Below the pieces are notes generated by a model. It was not told the origin of the DNA, did no database searches, and saw only the letters and a list, made by a program, of their open reading frames with translations. From contig CALULQ010000008.1 in assembly GCA_944321525.1 (NCBI GenBank), forward strand, positions 1 to 64,000: a stretch of 64,000 bases of DNA, read 5' to 3'. The position numbers and the translations under genes were made by a program. Positions 25,325-33,522 of this stretch are shown here, one piece after another. The stretch is from an uncultured Paraprevotella sp. GTDB taxonomy: Bacteria > Bacteroidota > Bacteroidia > Bacteroidales > Bacteroidaceae. Numbering within the stretch: the stretch's first letter is position 1; every line of letters starts with the position of its first letter.

Positions 25325-26323
25325 TCACTCGTTCAGTGCCCCGCAATGCGGGCAACGCCCCTTGGCATGCAGCTTGGCGCCACAGCGGCCGCACACGTAG
25401 GGACAACGGGCATAGAGGAAATAGCGGCGCAAAGCCCATCCGGCATAAACGAGCAGGCAGGGATAACCGACGTAGTAGAGCGTGGCCAGCGAAAAGAACA
25501 GGTAGCACACGGCACACACGCCCAACAACGCGAACAGATAGAGCACGGCCTCGTGCAAAGGCAGTTGCCGGCACACGTCCTCCACCGAGGCTATGGCCAG
25601 GAGGACTATCAGCCACACCGCCGCCACGAACAATCCCAGCACGAAAGGCAGTCCGAAAGGATTCAACGTGGGGTGATAGTAGAACTCCATCCAGGTGTCG
25701 GGCACGAACTTCTGCATGCTGGCATAAAGCGTGGCCGCACCGGCGAGCGTCAGGCAGAGCAAGGTGGGATAAGGGCTGCCCACATCGTCGAAATGCACAA
25801 TGTGGAAACGCTTGCGGCGCATGCGGCGTACCAGGTAGACCACCAGTAACAAGCCGAGCACGCCAAGGAAATAAATCAAATGCACATTGCTGAACACGTG
25901 GATGAACAAAGAGATGGAATCGTCCGGGACGACCTCGCGCAGCAAGTCTTTCTCGTGCACCCACCCCATCGTGGACTGGTCGCGCGCCACTTTCACCCAT
26001 ACCGAATCCACGGAATCCTCCGGCACAATCATGATGTCGGCCACCACCAGCCGGTCGTCGGCGAATACCTTCACGCTGTCGACCACCGCGTCGGGCGACA
26101 AGGGGTTGTGCTGCGGGCGCCCGTCCCTGAGGGTCAGCGAGTCGCCCACCATCAGGAAGTTGTAGTTCTCCGTGTAGTGGTGCGTGGCCTCAAAGTCCAA
26201 CGAGTCTTTCCGCCGCTCCGTCAGGTCCCACTCGTCCGAATAGTCCGGCTTGTGGTAATAGCAGGCAGCCAGCAGATGGACGGCCACGAACAGGAAAATC
26301 AGGACGGAGCTACTCTTTCTCAT
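25325..26323 (-). CDS. Membrane protein with C-terminal zinc ribbon
   Basis: A 332-residue protein. The N-terminal export segment carries a Cys that may be a lipobox (VHLLAACYYHK). A soluble domain of about 100 residues follows (FLMVGDSLTLRDGR, then WVKVARDQSTMGWVHEKDLL, an SH3-like repeat). Four or five membrane segments come next, and a C-terminal zinc ribbon (CGRCGAKLHAKGRCPHCG) with two CxxC pairs. No enzymatic motif is visible. It overlaps the U32 gene by 14 bases as the last gene of the metA-U32 group, so it may be co-expressed. The function is unknown. Confidence 0.7.
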   Translation of the reverse strand: MRKSSSVLIFLFVAVHLLAACYYHKPDYSDEWDLTERRKDSLDFEATHHYTENYNFLMVGDSLTLRDGRPQHNPLSPDAVVDSVKVFADDRLVVADIMIVPEDSVDSVWVKVARDQSTMGWVHEKDLLREVVPDDSISLFIHVFSNVHLIYFLGVLGLLLVVYLVRRMRRKRFHIVHFDDVGSPYPTLLCLTLAGAATLYASMQKFVPDTWMEFYYHPTLNPFGLPFVLGLFVAAVWLIVLLAIASVEDVCRQLPLHEAVLYLFALLGVCAVCYLFFSLATLYYVGYPCLLVYAGWALRRYFLYARCPYVCGRCGAKLHAKGRCPHCGALNE

Positions 26324-28178
26324 CAGCGTACACTTTCATTTGGCAGTTCTTGCAGTCGAAAGCCAGGCGGAAGCGCCGCCCGTCGGACGACACCAGGTAG
26401 TAAGGTTCGCGGAAAGGCGACTTCCCCTTCCCGTATTGCGGACACCACCCCAAGCTGTAGCGCAGGCAATGGCGACAAAACATGAGCACCGCCCCCTCGG
26501 GTTCACGCCGCTCAAAAGCCGGCTCGATGTCCACCGCGCCTTGACGGCGATAGAACGCCTCGGCCTTCCGGTTCATCACGTTGGCCAGATAAGTCAGCCG
26601 TTGCGGGACGAAGCCGGAATCCCGGCCCTCCTTGGAGGCATCCAGGCTGCGGGTATAGTCGGTGGGCAGCAGGCGCACCGGGCGCGGACAGTTCATCCGG
26701 CGGGCCGACAATAAGGCCGACACCACCGCGCGCCGCCACTCCGCCCACACGGACGAGGGCACGAACCAGTCCGGACTTCCCTTCCATTCCACTCCGGCCG
26801 ACTCGAACGGAGTGTTCCCCAGTTTCGCCAATTGCGCCTCCACGTTTCCGGCCTGCGGACTGCGCGACGGTTCTTTGGGATAAGGGAAAGAGAGCGTGGC
26901 CGACACCTCGTTCTCGTCGCGCGCCTCCAGCGTGAAGCCTCCGGCATATTCGTCCACCGTCCACCACACTTTGATTTTGCGCACGGCGGAGGGGCGCGAC
27001 AGCACATCCTCGAAAGCCTTGTCGAAATTGCGGTAAAGCACGGTGTGCGGGCGCACCCGCGGCATCTCGGCCGGATAGATTTTGTTGGCCTCCACCCGGT
27101 TGACGCGGAATCCCTGGAGCTCGCCCCGTTCGTCGACAAAGCACAGGCCGTCGCCGTTGGCAAAGGGTTTGAGCCCGGCCACCGTGATGCAGCGGCCTCG
27201 CACCTCCTTCACCCGCCCCACTTCCTCGCCCATCGACTTGGGCGTGTGAAACGAAAAGATATCGGGCGTGCGGCCATCCAGAAAATAGCGGGTGAATCCG
27301 CGATTGAAACTCTTGGCCAACTGCGGCGTGAAAGTCAGTGTGACCTGCCCCGACGAGGCCCGGCGGTATTCCGGACGGCGTTTGAAAATCTCATCCAGGC
27401 GGCGACGGTACCAAGCGGTGACATTCTTCACGTAGGCCACGTCCTTGAGCCGCCCTTCAATCTTCAACGACGACACCCCGGCGTCGAGCAGCCGCTCCAG
27501 ATCCTCGCCGCGGTTCATGTCCTTCAGCGAAAGCAGGTGTTTGCCTTGCTCTATGGCCCGCCCGTCGCTGTCCACCAGGTCGAACTTCAGGCGGCAGAAC
27601 TGGGCACACTCGCCCCGGTTGGCACTGCGGCCGAAGCAATGCTGCGAAACGTAGCACTGCCCGCTGTAGCTGACACACAGCGCGCCGTGGACAAACACCT
27701 CGAGGGGCACGTCGCACGCCTCGTGCACGGCCCGGATGTCCTGCAACGACAGCTCGCGGGCCAGCACCACCTGGCTGAAGCCCAACTGCTGCAGGTAGCG
27801 GGCCTTCTCCGGCGTGCGGTTATCCATCTGCGTGCTGGCGTGAAGGGGTATGGGCGGCAGGGACAACTCGAGCAGTGCCATGTCCTGCACGATGAGCGCG
27901 TCGACCCCGGCACGGTAGAGTTCCCACACCAACCGTTCCGTGTCGGCCAGTTCCTCGTCCTTCAGAATGGTGTTGACGGTCACATACACTTTTACGCGGA
28001 ACTGATGGGCATAGTCCACCAGGCGGGCAATGTCGTCCACCGAATTGCCGGCGGCAGCCCTCGCGCCGAAACGCGCCGCGCCGATGTAGACGGCATCCGC
28101 GCCGTGGTCCACAGCGGCCATGGCGCACTCCACGTCGCGCGCCGGCGCCAGAAGTTCTATAGGTCGCTGGCGTATCAT
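26310..28178 (-). CDS. U32-family peptidase, probable RNA-modification protein (RlhA/TrhP type)
   Basis: A 622-residue protein. Residues 1-300 form the peptidase U32 barrel (IELLAPARDVECAMAAVDHG, then DAVYIGAARFGAR). The Cys-rich family motif is CFGRSANRGECAQFCR, with an upstream HGALCVSYSGQC. A DUF3656-like region follows, and a C-terminal Cys cluster (FCRHCLRYSLGWCPQYG, then DCKNCQMKV). In E. coli the related RlhA and TrhP hydroxylate 23S rRNA or tRNA rather than cut collagen. The length and DUF3656 region fit RlhA better. The ATG at 28178 overlaps the metA stop by 4 bases; the long upstream frame is inside metA. Confidence 0.82.
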   Translation of the reverse strand: MIRQRPIELLAPARDVECAMAAVDHGADAVYIGAARFGARAAAGNSVDDIARLVDYAHQFRVKVYVTVNTILKDEELADTERLVWELYRAGVDALIVQDMALLELSLPPIPLHASTQMDNRTPEKARYLQQLGFSQVVLARELSLQDIRAVHEACDVPLEVFVHGALCVSYSGQCYVSQHCFGRSANRGECAQFCRLKFDLVDSDGRAIEQGKHLLSLKDMNRGEDLERLLDAGVSSLKIEGRLKDVAYVKNVTAWYRRRLDEIFKRRPEYRRASSGQVTLTFTPQLAKSFNRGFTRYFLDGRTPDIFSFHTPKSMGEEVGRVKEVRGRCITVAGLKPFANGDGLCFVDERGELQGFRVNRVEANKIYPAEMPRVRPHTVLYRNFDKAFEDVLSRPSAVRKIKVWWTVDEYAGGFTLEARDENEVSATLSFPYPKEPSRSPQAGNVEAQLAKLGNTPFESAGVEWKGSPDWFVPSSVWAEWRRAVVSALLSARRMNCPRPVRLLPTDYTRSLDASKEGRDSGFVPQRLTYLANVMNRKAEAFYRRQGAVDIEPAFERREPEGAVLMFCRHCLRYSLGWCPQYGKGKSPFREPYYLVSSDGRRFRLAFDCKNCQMKVYADEKE

Positions 28179-29092
28179 CGGATGGTGTTGATATCGTAAG
28201 GCGTCTCTTGGTAGACGTAATAATTCAGCCAATTGGAGAACAGCAGGTTGCCATGGGCGCGCCACGTCACGAGCGGCCCCTCGGCGGGCACGTTGTGGCA
28301 ATAGTAATTCACGGGCATTTCTATGGGCAGTCCCTTCTCCAGGTCGCGGCGGTACTCAGTGTCGAGCGTGTGGGGGGAATACTCGGCGTGGCCGGTGATG
28401 TAGATTTCCCGCCCGCCGCGCGCCATGACCATGCACACGCCCGACTGCGGCGACTCGGCGATGACTTCCAGCCCCGGCACCTTCACCACGTCCTCGCGGC
28501 GAATCTCCGTGTGCCGGCTGTGGGGCATGAAAAACTCGTCGTCGAAACCACGAAAAATGGGGAGCATGGGCATCAAGGGATATTGCTTGAACACGCCGAA
28601 CATCTTCTTCTCCAGCTTGTATTTGGGAACGCCGTAGTAGTGATAGAGTCCCGCCTGGGCCGCCCAGCAAATGTAGAGGGTGGAAGTGACGTGGGTGCGA
28701 GCCCAGTCGAAGATTTCCGTCATCTCGTCCCAATAGTTCACCTCTTCGTATTCAAGGTGTTCCACCGGCGCACCGGTGATAATCATCCCGTCGAACCGCT
28801 CGTCGCGCATCAGCTCGAAATCGCGGTAGAACGCCTTCATGTGCTCGATGGGCGTGTTCTTCGACGTGTGGGCCTTCACTTTCATGAACGACACCTCGAT
28901 TTGCAACGGGGTGTTGGACAGCAGACGGATAAGGTCGGTTTCGGTCGTGATTTTCAGGGGCATGAGGTTCAGAATCACGATGCGGAGCGGACGTATGTCC
29001 TGCGCCGACGCGCGTGAATTGTCGATGACGAATATGTTCTCCTTTTTTAATAAGTCTATGGCGGGAAGCCTATCTGGTAAGTTTAACGGCAT
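28175..29092 (-). CDS. metA: Homoserine O-acetyltransferase (MetA family)
   Basis: A 305-residue protein collinear with MetA. It has the catalytic cysteine C142 in YICWAAQAGLYHYYG, the motif HSRHTEIRR, and the Glu/His region GREIYITGHAEYSPHTL. Position 111 is glutamate (GAPVEHLEYEEV). In characterised MetA enzymes E111 selects acetyl-CoA while G111 gives succinyl-CoA, so this enzyme should make O-acetylhomoserine. This is the first committed step of methionine synthesis. It is the first gene of an overlapping trio with the U32 and zinc-ribbon genes. No SAM riboswitch is seen upstream. Confidence 0.94.
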   Translation of the reverse strand: MPLNLPDRLPAIDLLKKENIFVIDNSRASAQDIRPLRIVILNLMPLKITTETDLIRLLSNTPLQIEVSFMKVKAHTSKNTPIEHMKAFYRDFELMRDERFDGMIITGAPVEHLEYEEVNYWDEMTEIFDWARTHVTSTLYICWAAQAGLYHYYGVPKYKLEKKMFGVFKQYPLMPMLPIFRGFDDEFFMPHSRHTEIRREDVVKVPGLEVIAESPQSGVCMVMARGGREIYITGHAEYSPHTLDTEYRRDLEKGLPIEMPVNYYCHNVPAEGPLVTWRAHGNLLFSNWLNYYVYQETPYDINTIR

Positions 29093-29124
29093 ATTGAATG
29101 TTTTTTATGTTCCTTATCTTCTTG

Positions 29125-29132
29125 CAAAAATA
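29125..29132 (-). promoter_or_regulatory. -7 element upstream of metA
   Basis: TATTTTTG on the minus strand, 33 bases before the metA start. No clear -33 partner is seen. Confidence 0.45.
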
Positions 29133-29302
29133 GCAAAAACCTGCCGAAAAGCCTACCATTTTAACGCTACAAACGGAACGATTTAGAATCTTTATCGTTA
29201 CGCCGGGCCAAAGAAAGTTCCTACCAAGCCGGAAACAGCTTCACGGCCCGGCGGCGACATGAAACGGGCACGGACCGGAACGGCCGTCCGCAGTCCGTCG
29301 GC

Positions 29303-29364
29303 GTACTCTGCGGAGAGTACTCGAGTACTTGCCGCAGAGTACTCGAGTACTTCGCGGAAAGTAC
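29303..29364. repeat. REP-like palindrome, copy 2 (tandem core)
   Basis: A 62-base version with two AGTACTCGAGTACT cores in tandem sharing one CCGCAGAGT arm. It lies between the M13 peptidase and metA genes, downstream of the M13 gene and upstream of metA. The outer arms are GTACTCTGCGG and CGCGGAAAGTAC. Confidence 0.85.
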
Positions 29365-29408
29365 GGCGCGGCCTCCCGCATGCCCCGCCACGGACGGACG
29401 CATATACG

Positions 29409-29451
29409 CAGCGGGCGGAGCGATGAAAAATCTTCACCGTTCCGCCCGCTG
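29409..29451. terminator. Strong hairpin after the M13 peptidase gene
   Basis: A 14-bp stem (CAGCGGGCGGAGCG with CGTTCCGCCCGCTG, one G-U pair), 28 bases beyond the end of the M13 gene. The T-run is weak. Confidence 0.55.
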
Positions 29452-29479
29452 GAAAAAATTATCCTCTATGACGGTAAGT

Positions 29480-31510
29480 TTACCAAATGGTCACGCGCTT
29501 GTCCTTCGGCACGAACATCGGGTCTTGCTCCGTGATGCCGAAAGCCTCATACCAGGCATCGATGTGGGGCAGAGCGCCGTCCACGCGCCAGCGGCCCAGC
29601 GAATGGGGGTCGCTCTTGGTGTACACCCGGATTTGTTCGTCGCGGATGTTGTCGGCCCAGAGGTAGGCATAGGAGAGGAAGAAGCGCTGTTCGGGCGTGA
29701 AGCCGTCGGCTTCCGGCAGCGGGTTGTCCTTGGTGGCTTGCTTGAAGGCCTCGAAGGCCACCATCAGTCCGCCGTGGTCGGCCAGGTTCTCACCCAAGGT
29801 CAGCGCGCCGTTGGCCTTCAGGCCGGGCAGCACCTCGATGTTGTTGAAGAAGTCTTCCATGACCTTTGCGCGCGCCTCGAACCGTTCGGCATCGCCGGGC
29901 GCCCACCAGTCGGTCAGGTTTCCGTTCTTGTCAAACTGGCGTCCCTGGTCGTCGAACCCGTGCGTCATCTCGTGGCCGATGACCACTCCGATGGCACCGT
30001 AGTTGTAGGCATCGTCGGCCTCCATGTCGAAGAAGGGCGGCTGGAGTATGCCGGCGGGGAAACAGATTTCATTGGTCGAGGGATTGTAGTAGGCGTTCAC
30101 CGTCTGGGGCGTCATGTACCACTCGTCGCGGTCCACGGGCTTGTTCAGTTTCTTGTCCACGACGTAAGCCAGGTCGAACACGTTGCTGCGCACGATGTTG
30201 TCCCAGTAGCTGTCGTTCTTGATTTCCAGGCCCGAATAGTCGCGCCACTTGTCGGGATAGCCCACCTTGACATAGAAGGAGGCCAGCTTGTCGAGCGCCA
30301 CCTCTTTCGTGGAGTCGCTCATCCACTCCTGCACCTTGATGCGCTCGGCCAAGGCATCCTGCAGGTTCTTCACCAGCTTGACCATGCGCTCCTTGGCAGC
30401 CGCGGGGAAGTATTTCTCCACGTATTTCTCGCCCAGGGCCTCGCCCAGCACGCCTTCCACCGTGGCCACGGCCCGTTTCCAGCGCGGACGGTCCTGCTGC
30501 TTGCCGCTCATCACGCGGCCGTAGAAGTCGAAGTTGCAAGCCCTCAGGTCGTCGCTCAGATAGGACGAAGCCGAATTGATGAGCTTCCACTCCATGAAAG
30601 CCTTCTGGTCGTCGACAGACGCTTCGGCCAGAATCTTCTCCACCTCGTGGATAGGCTCGGGCTGGGCCACGCTGACTTCCTTCAGTCCCTCGATGCCCAG
30701 CGTGCTGAAATAGAGGTCCCAGTCGATGCCGGCATATTCCTTCTTCAGCTCGTCGTAACTCATCTTATGGTAGTTGGCTTCCGGGTCGCGCTGCTGCACG
30801 GCCGAATAAGACGGGCCTGCAATGCGGGTCTCCAGAGCCAGCACGGCCTCGGCCTTGCGCTGCGCGTCCTGCTCCGTGGAACCGCACAAGACGAACATCT
30901 TCTTCATGTAGTCCTTGAACGACTCGCGGATGTGCAGCGTGGCGGAGTCGCTGTCCAGATAGTATTCTTTCTCGCCCAGGCTCAATCCGCCCTGCACAAT
31001 CTGAAGCAAGTTCATGCTGCTGTTCTTGATGTCGGCGTCGATGTAGAAACCGAAATAGCCCGGCAGCCCTTTCTTCTTCAGCGCCGTCATCATGGGGAAC
31101 ACCTCGCTGCGGTCCTTGATGGCCGCGATGGCTTCCAGGTCGGCCCGGATGGGCGCATAGCCGTCCTTGTTCAGCTTCACGCTGTCCATCGCGATGTTGT
31201 ACAGGTCGCCGATTTTCTGCTCCAGCGTTCCGGCCTGGTTCGTTCCGGCGGCCATGTCCTCAATCAAGCCGCGCAACTGCTTGTTGTTGTTCTCTATCAG
31301 CACATCGAAACTTCCGAACGAGGCATACTCGTCGGTCAGGGGATGCGCCTTGCGCCAACCTCCGCAGGCGTAATCATAAAAACTCTCGCCCGGCTTCACC
31401 GTCTGGTCCAGGTTGGCCAGGTCAATGCCCGATTTCGACGTCGGGCCGCCACAGCCGGCCATGGCGAAAGAAGCTGCGGCCAGCATGGGGAAAAAATGTT
31501 TCAGGTTCAT
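29480..31510 (-). CDS. M13-family zinc metallopeptidase, lipoprotein
   Basis: A protein of about 676 residues of the neprilysin/PepO family. It has a lipoprotein signal (LAAASFAMAGC) and a peptidase_M13 N-terminal domain (GESFYDYACGGWRKAHPL). The catalytic domain has NAYYNPSTNEICFPAGILQ, the zinc motif VIGHEMTHGFDDQG near residue 510 and the third ligand region GENLADHGG. The C-terminal end VDGALPHIDAWYEAFG matches the family. An ATG at 31522 would add four residues; the ATG at 31510 puts the signal peptide at the N-terminus. It probably cuts oligopeptides in the periplasm or at the surface. It is 36 bases downstream of the ABC-F gene and may be co-transcribed. Confidence 0.92.
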   Translation of the reverse strand: MNLKHFFPMLAAASFAMAGCGGPTSKSGIDLANLDQTVKPGESFYDYACGGWRKAHPLTDEYASFGSFDVLIENNNKQLRGLIEDMAAGTNQAGTLEQKIGDLYNIAMDSVKLNKDGYAPIRADLEAIAAIKDRSEVFPMMTALKKKGLPGYFGFYIDADIKNSSMNLLQIVQGGLSLGEKEYYLDSDSATLHIRESFKDYMKKMFVLCGSTEQDAQRKAEAVLALETRIAGPSYSAVQQRDPEANYHKMSYDELKKEYAGIDWDLYFSTLGIEGLKEVSVAQPEPIHEVEKILAEASVDDQKAFMEWKLINSASSYLSDDLRACNFDFYGRVMSGKQQDRPRWKRAVATVEGVLGEALGEKYVEKYFPAAAKERMVKLVKNLQDALAERIKVQEWMSDSTKEVALDKLASFYVKVGYPDKWRDYSGLEIKNDSYWDNIVRSNVFDLAYVVDKKLNKPVDRDEWYMTPQTVNAYYNPSTNEICFPAGILQPPFFDMEADDAYNYGAIGVVIGHEMTHGFDDQGRQFDKNGNLTDWWAPGDAERFEARAKVMEDFFNNIEVLPGLKANGALTLGENLADHGGLMVAFEAFKQATKDNPLPEADGFTPEQRFFLSYAYLWADNIRDEQIRVYTKSDPHSLGRWRVDGALPHIDAWYEAFGITEQDPMFVPKDKRVTIW

Positions 31511-31546
31511 GTTATCACTCATTTAAGATTCGTTTCAGTCTTGTTT

Positions 31547-33490
31547 TCAGGATTGCGCTTCCTCGAGCGCCAACGACGCCTGTTCCCAGGCTTCCACGGC
31601 CTCGTCCAGCTGCTTCTTCAATGCCCCGTGGCGCTCGTAGAGCGACATGTCGGCCGCCCCCTCGGGAGTGGCCATCTTGTCCTCCAGCATTTTCACGGCA
31701 GCTTCCAGTTCGCCGATTTGCGCCTCGCACTGCTCCACGGCTTTCTCCAACCGCCGGATTTTCTTCTGGTGCTCCTTCTGCTGCTCGTAAGTCAGCCGGT
31801 TCTGGCTCACCGCTTTCTCGTCCACGGCCTTGCCGGCAGTGGGCGACTGCGACAACGAGGGCTTTTGCAGCTCGTTCAGCGAGTCGATGTTCTTACGCTG
31901 CAGGAAGTCGTAGATTCCGCCCAGATGCTCCCTGACCAACCCGCCTCCGAACTCGTAGACCTTGGAGACAAGGCCGTCGAGGAAGTCGCGGTCGTGGCTC
32001 ACGACAATCACCGTGCCGTCGAAGTCGCGGATGGCATCCTTCAGGACATCCTTGGAACGCATGTCCAGATGGTTCGTGGGCTCGTCGAGGATGAGGAAGT
32101 TCACGGGCTCGAGCAAGAGCTTGATCATGGCCAGGCGGCTCCGCTCGCCGCCCGAAAGCACCTTGACCTTCTTGTCGGACGCTTCGCCGCCGAACATGAA
32201 AGCGCCAAGGATATCCCTTATCTTCAGGCGGATGTCGCCCTTGGCCACGCGGTCTATCGTGTCGAACACCGTCTGTTCGCCGTCCAGCATCTGCGCCTGG
32301 TTTTGGGCAAAATAACCGATTTGCACGTTGTGCCCGAGCTTCAGGTTGCCTTCGAAAGGAATCTCTCCCATGATGCACTTGACCAAGGTGGACTTTCCCT
32401 CGCCGTTTTTTCCCACGAACGCCACCTTCTCGCCACGCTTGATGGTGAGGGTCACGTCGTGGAAAACCACGTGGTCGCCATACGCCTTGCGCACGTCCTC
32501 GCAAATCAAGGGATAGTCTCCGCTGCGCATGGCGGGCGGGAACTTCAGCCTCAGCGCCGAGTTGTCCACCTCGTCCACTTCGATGGGCACAATCTTTTCG
32601 AGCTGCTTGATGCGGCTCTGCACCTGCACGGCCTTGGTGGGCTTGTAGCGGAAACGCTCGATGAAGTCCTTGATGTCGGCAATCTCTTTCTGCTGGTTCT
32701 CGTAGGCGCGAAGTTGCTGCTCGCGGCGTTCTGCGCGCAACTTCACATATTCGTCGTATTTCACCTTGTAGTCGTACACGCGGCCGCAAGAAATCTCCAA
32801 GGTGCGGTTTGTCACATTATTAATAAAGGCCCGGTCGTGGCTCACCAAGACCACGGCGTTGGCCTTGGTGGCCAGGAAATGCTCGAGCCACTGGATGCTC
32901 TCGATGTCCAGATGGTTGGTCGGCTCGTCGAGCAACAGCACGTCGGGCCGGCGCAACAACAGTTTGGCCAACTCTATGCGCATGCGCCACCCGCCGCTGA
33001 ACTCACGGGTGGGACGGTCGAAGTCCTCGCGCACGAAGCCCAATCCCAACAGCGTCCGTTCCAGCTCGGCGTGGTAGTTCATGCCGCCCATCATCTGGAA
33101 ACGCTCGCTCTCGTGGGTGAATTTCTCCACGAGCGCCATGTAGTCCTCACTGTCGTAATCCGTCCGGTCGGCCAGTTCCTGGTTCATGCGGTCCAGCCGC
33201 TCCTGCATCTGACTGATGTGGGAAAAGGCCTGTTCGGCCTCCTCGCGCACCGTGCGCTCGTCACTCAACACCATCACCTGGGGGAGATAGCCGATGGTGG
33301 AATCGCCGGACACCGACACCGTGCCCGAAGTGGGCTGCTGCAGTCCGGCTATGATTTTCAACATGGTGGACTTCCCGGCTCCGTTCTTTCCCACGAGGGC
33401 AATACGGTCTTTGTCGTTAATGACATAAGAAACGTCTTGGAACAACGGGGTGGCGCCGAACTCCACCTTCAAATTTTCTACTGATACCAA
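31547..33490 (-). CDS. ABC-F family ATPase
   Basis: A 647-residue soluble protein with two ABC domains and no membrane segments. Walker A motifs are GKNGAGKST (first) and GKNGEGKST (second), the signatures SGGWRMRIELAKLL and LSGGERSRLAM, and Walker B VLLLDEPTNHLD and FLILDEPTNHLD. A charged linker joins the halves, and a C-terminal coiled coil (KIRRLEKAVEQCEAQIGELE) resembles Uup. ABC-F proteins work on the ribosome, relieving stalling or giving antibiotic protection. The subtype is probably Uup/YdiF-like. It stands between the BNR_4 gene and the M13 peptidase gene on the same strand. Confidence 0.9.
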   Translation of the reverse strand: MVSVENLKVEFGATPLFQDVSYVINDKDRIALVGKNGAGKSTMLKIIAGLQQPTSGTVSVSGDSTIGYLPQVMVLSDERTVREEAEQAFSHISQMQERLDRMNQELADRTDYDSEDYMALVEKFTHESERFQMMGGMNYHAELERTLLGLGFVREDFDRPTREFSGGWRMRIELAKLLLRRPDVLLLDEPTNHLDIESIQWLEHFLATKANAVVLVSHDRAFINNVTNRTLEISCGRVYDYKVKYDEYVKLRAERREQQLRAYENQQKEIADIKDFIERFRYKPTKAVQVQSRIKQLEKIVPIEVDEVDNSALRLKFPPAMRSGDYPLICEDVRKAYGDHVVFHDVTLTIKRGEKVAFVGKNGEGKSTLVKCIMGEIPFEGNLKLGHNVQIGYFAQNQAQMLDGEQTVFDTIDRVAKGDIRLKIRDILGAFMFGGEASDKKVKVLSGGERSRLAMIKLLLEPVNFLILDEPTNHLDMRSKDVLKDAIRDFDGTVIVVSHDRDFLDGLVSKVYEFGGGLVREHLGGIYDFLQRKNIDSLNELQKPSLSQSPTAGKAVDEKAVSQNRLTYEQQKEHQKKIRRLEKAVEQCEAQIGELEAAVKMLEDKMATPEGAADMSLYERHGALKKQLDEAVEAWEQASLALEEAQS

Positions 33491-33522
33491 TGTTCTTGTT
33501 TTTGCCGCAAAATTAACAAAAC

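Noticed and set aside
29093..29200. SAM riboswitch before metA
   Set aside because: No conserved SAM-I or SAM-II core is seen in the short leader; only a -7 element is present.
22680..29364. REP-like palindromes as a CRISPR array
   Set aside because: The copies are single, thousands of bases apart, with no spacers and no cas genes in the window.
29423..33484. A 1,353-codon open frame on the plus strand
   Set aside because: It lies exactly opposite the M13 peptidase and ABC-F genes, is rich in His/Arg/Gln/Leu and has no domain. It is the antisense shadow of GC-rich genes.
31547..33490. The ABC-F protein as the missing ATPase of the exporter operon
   Set aside because: It has two fused ATPase domains with ABC-F linkers and a Uup-like coiled coil, the design of ribosome-acting proteins rather than transporter ATPases.
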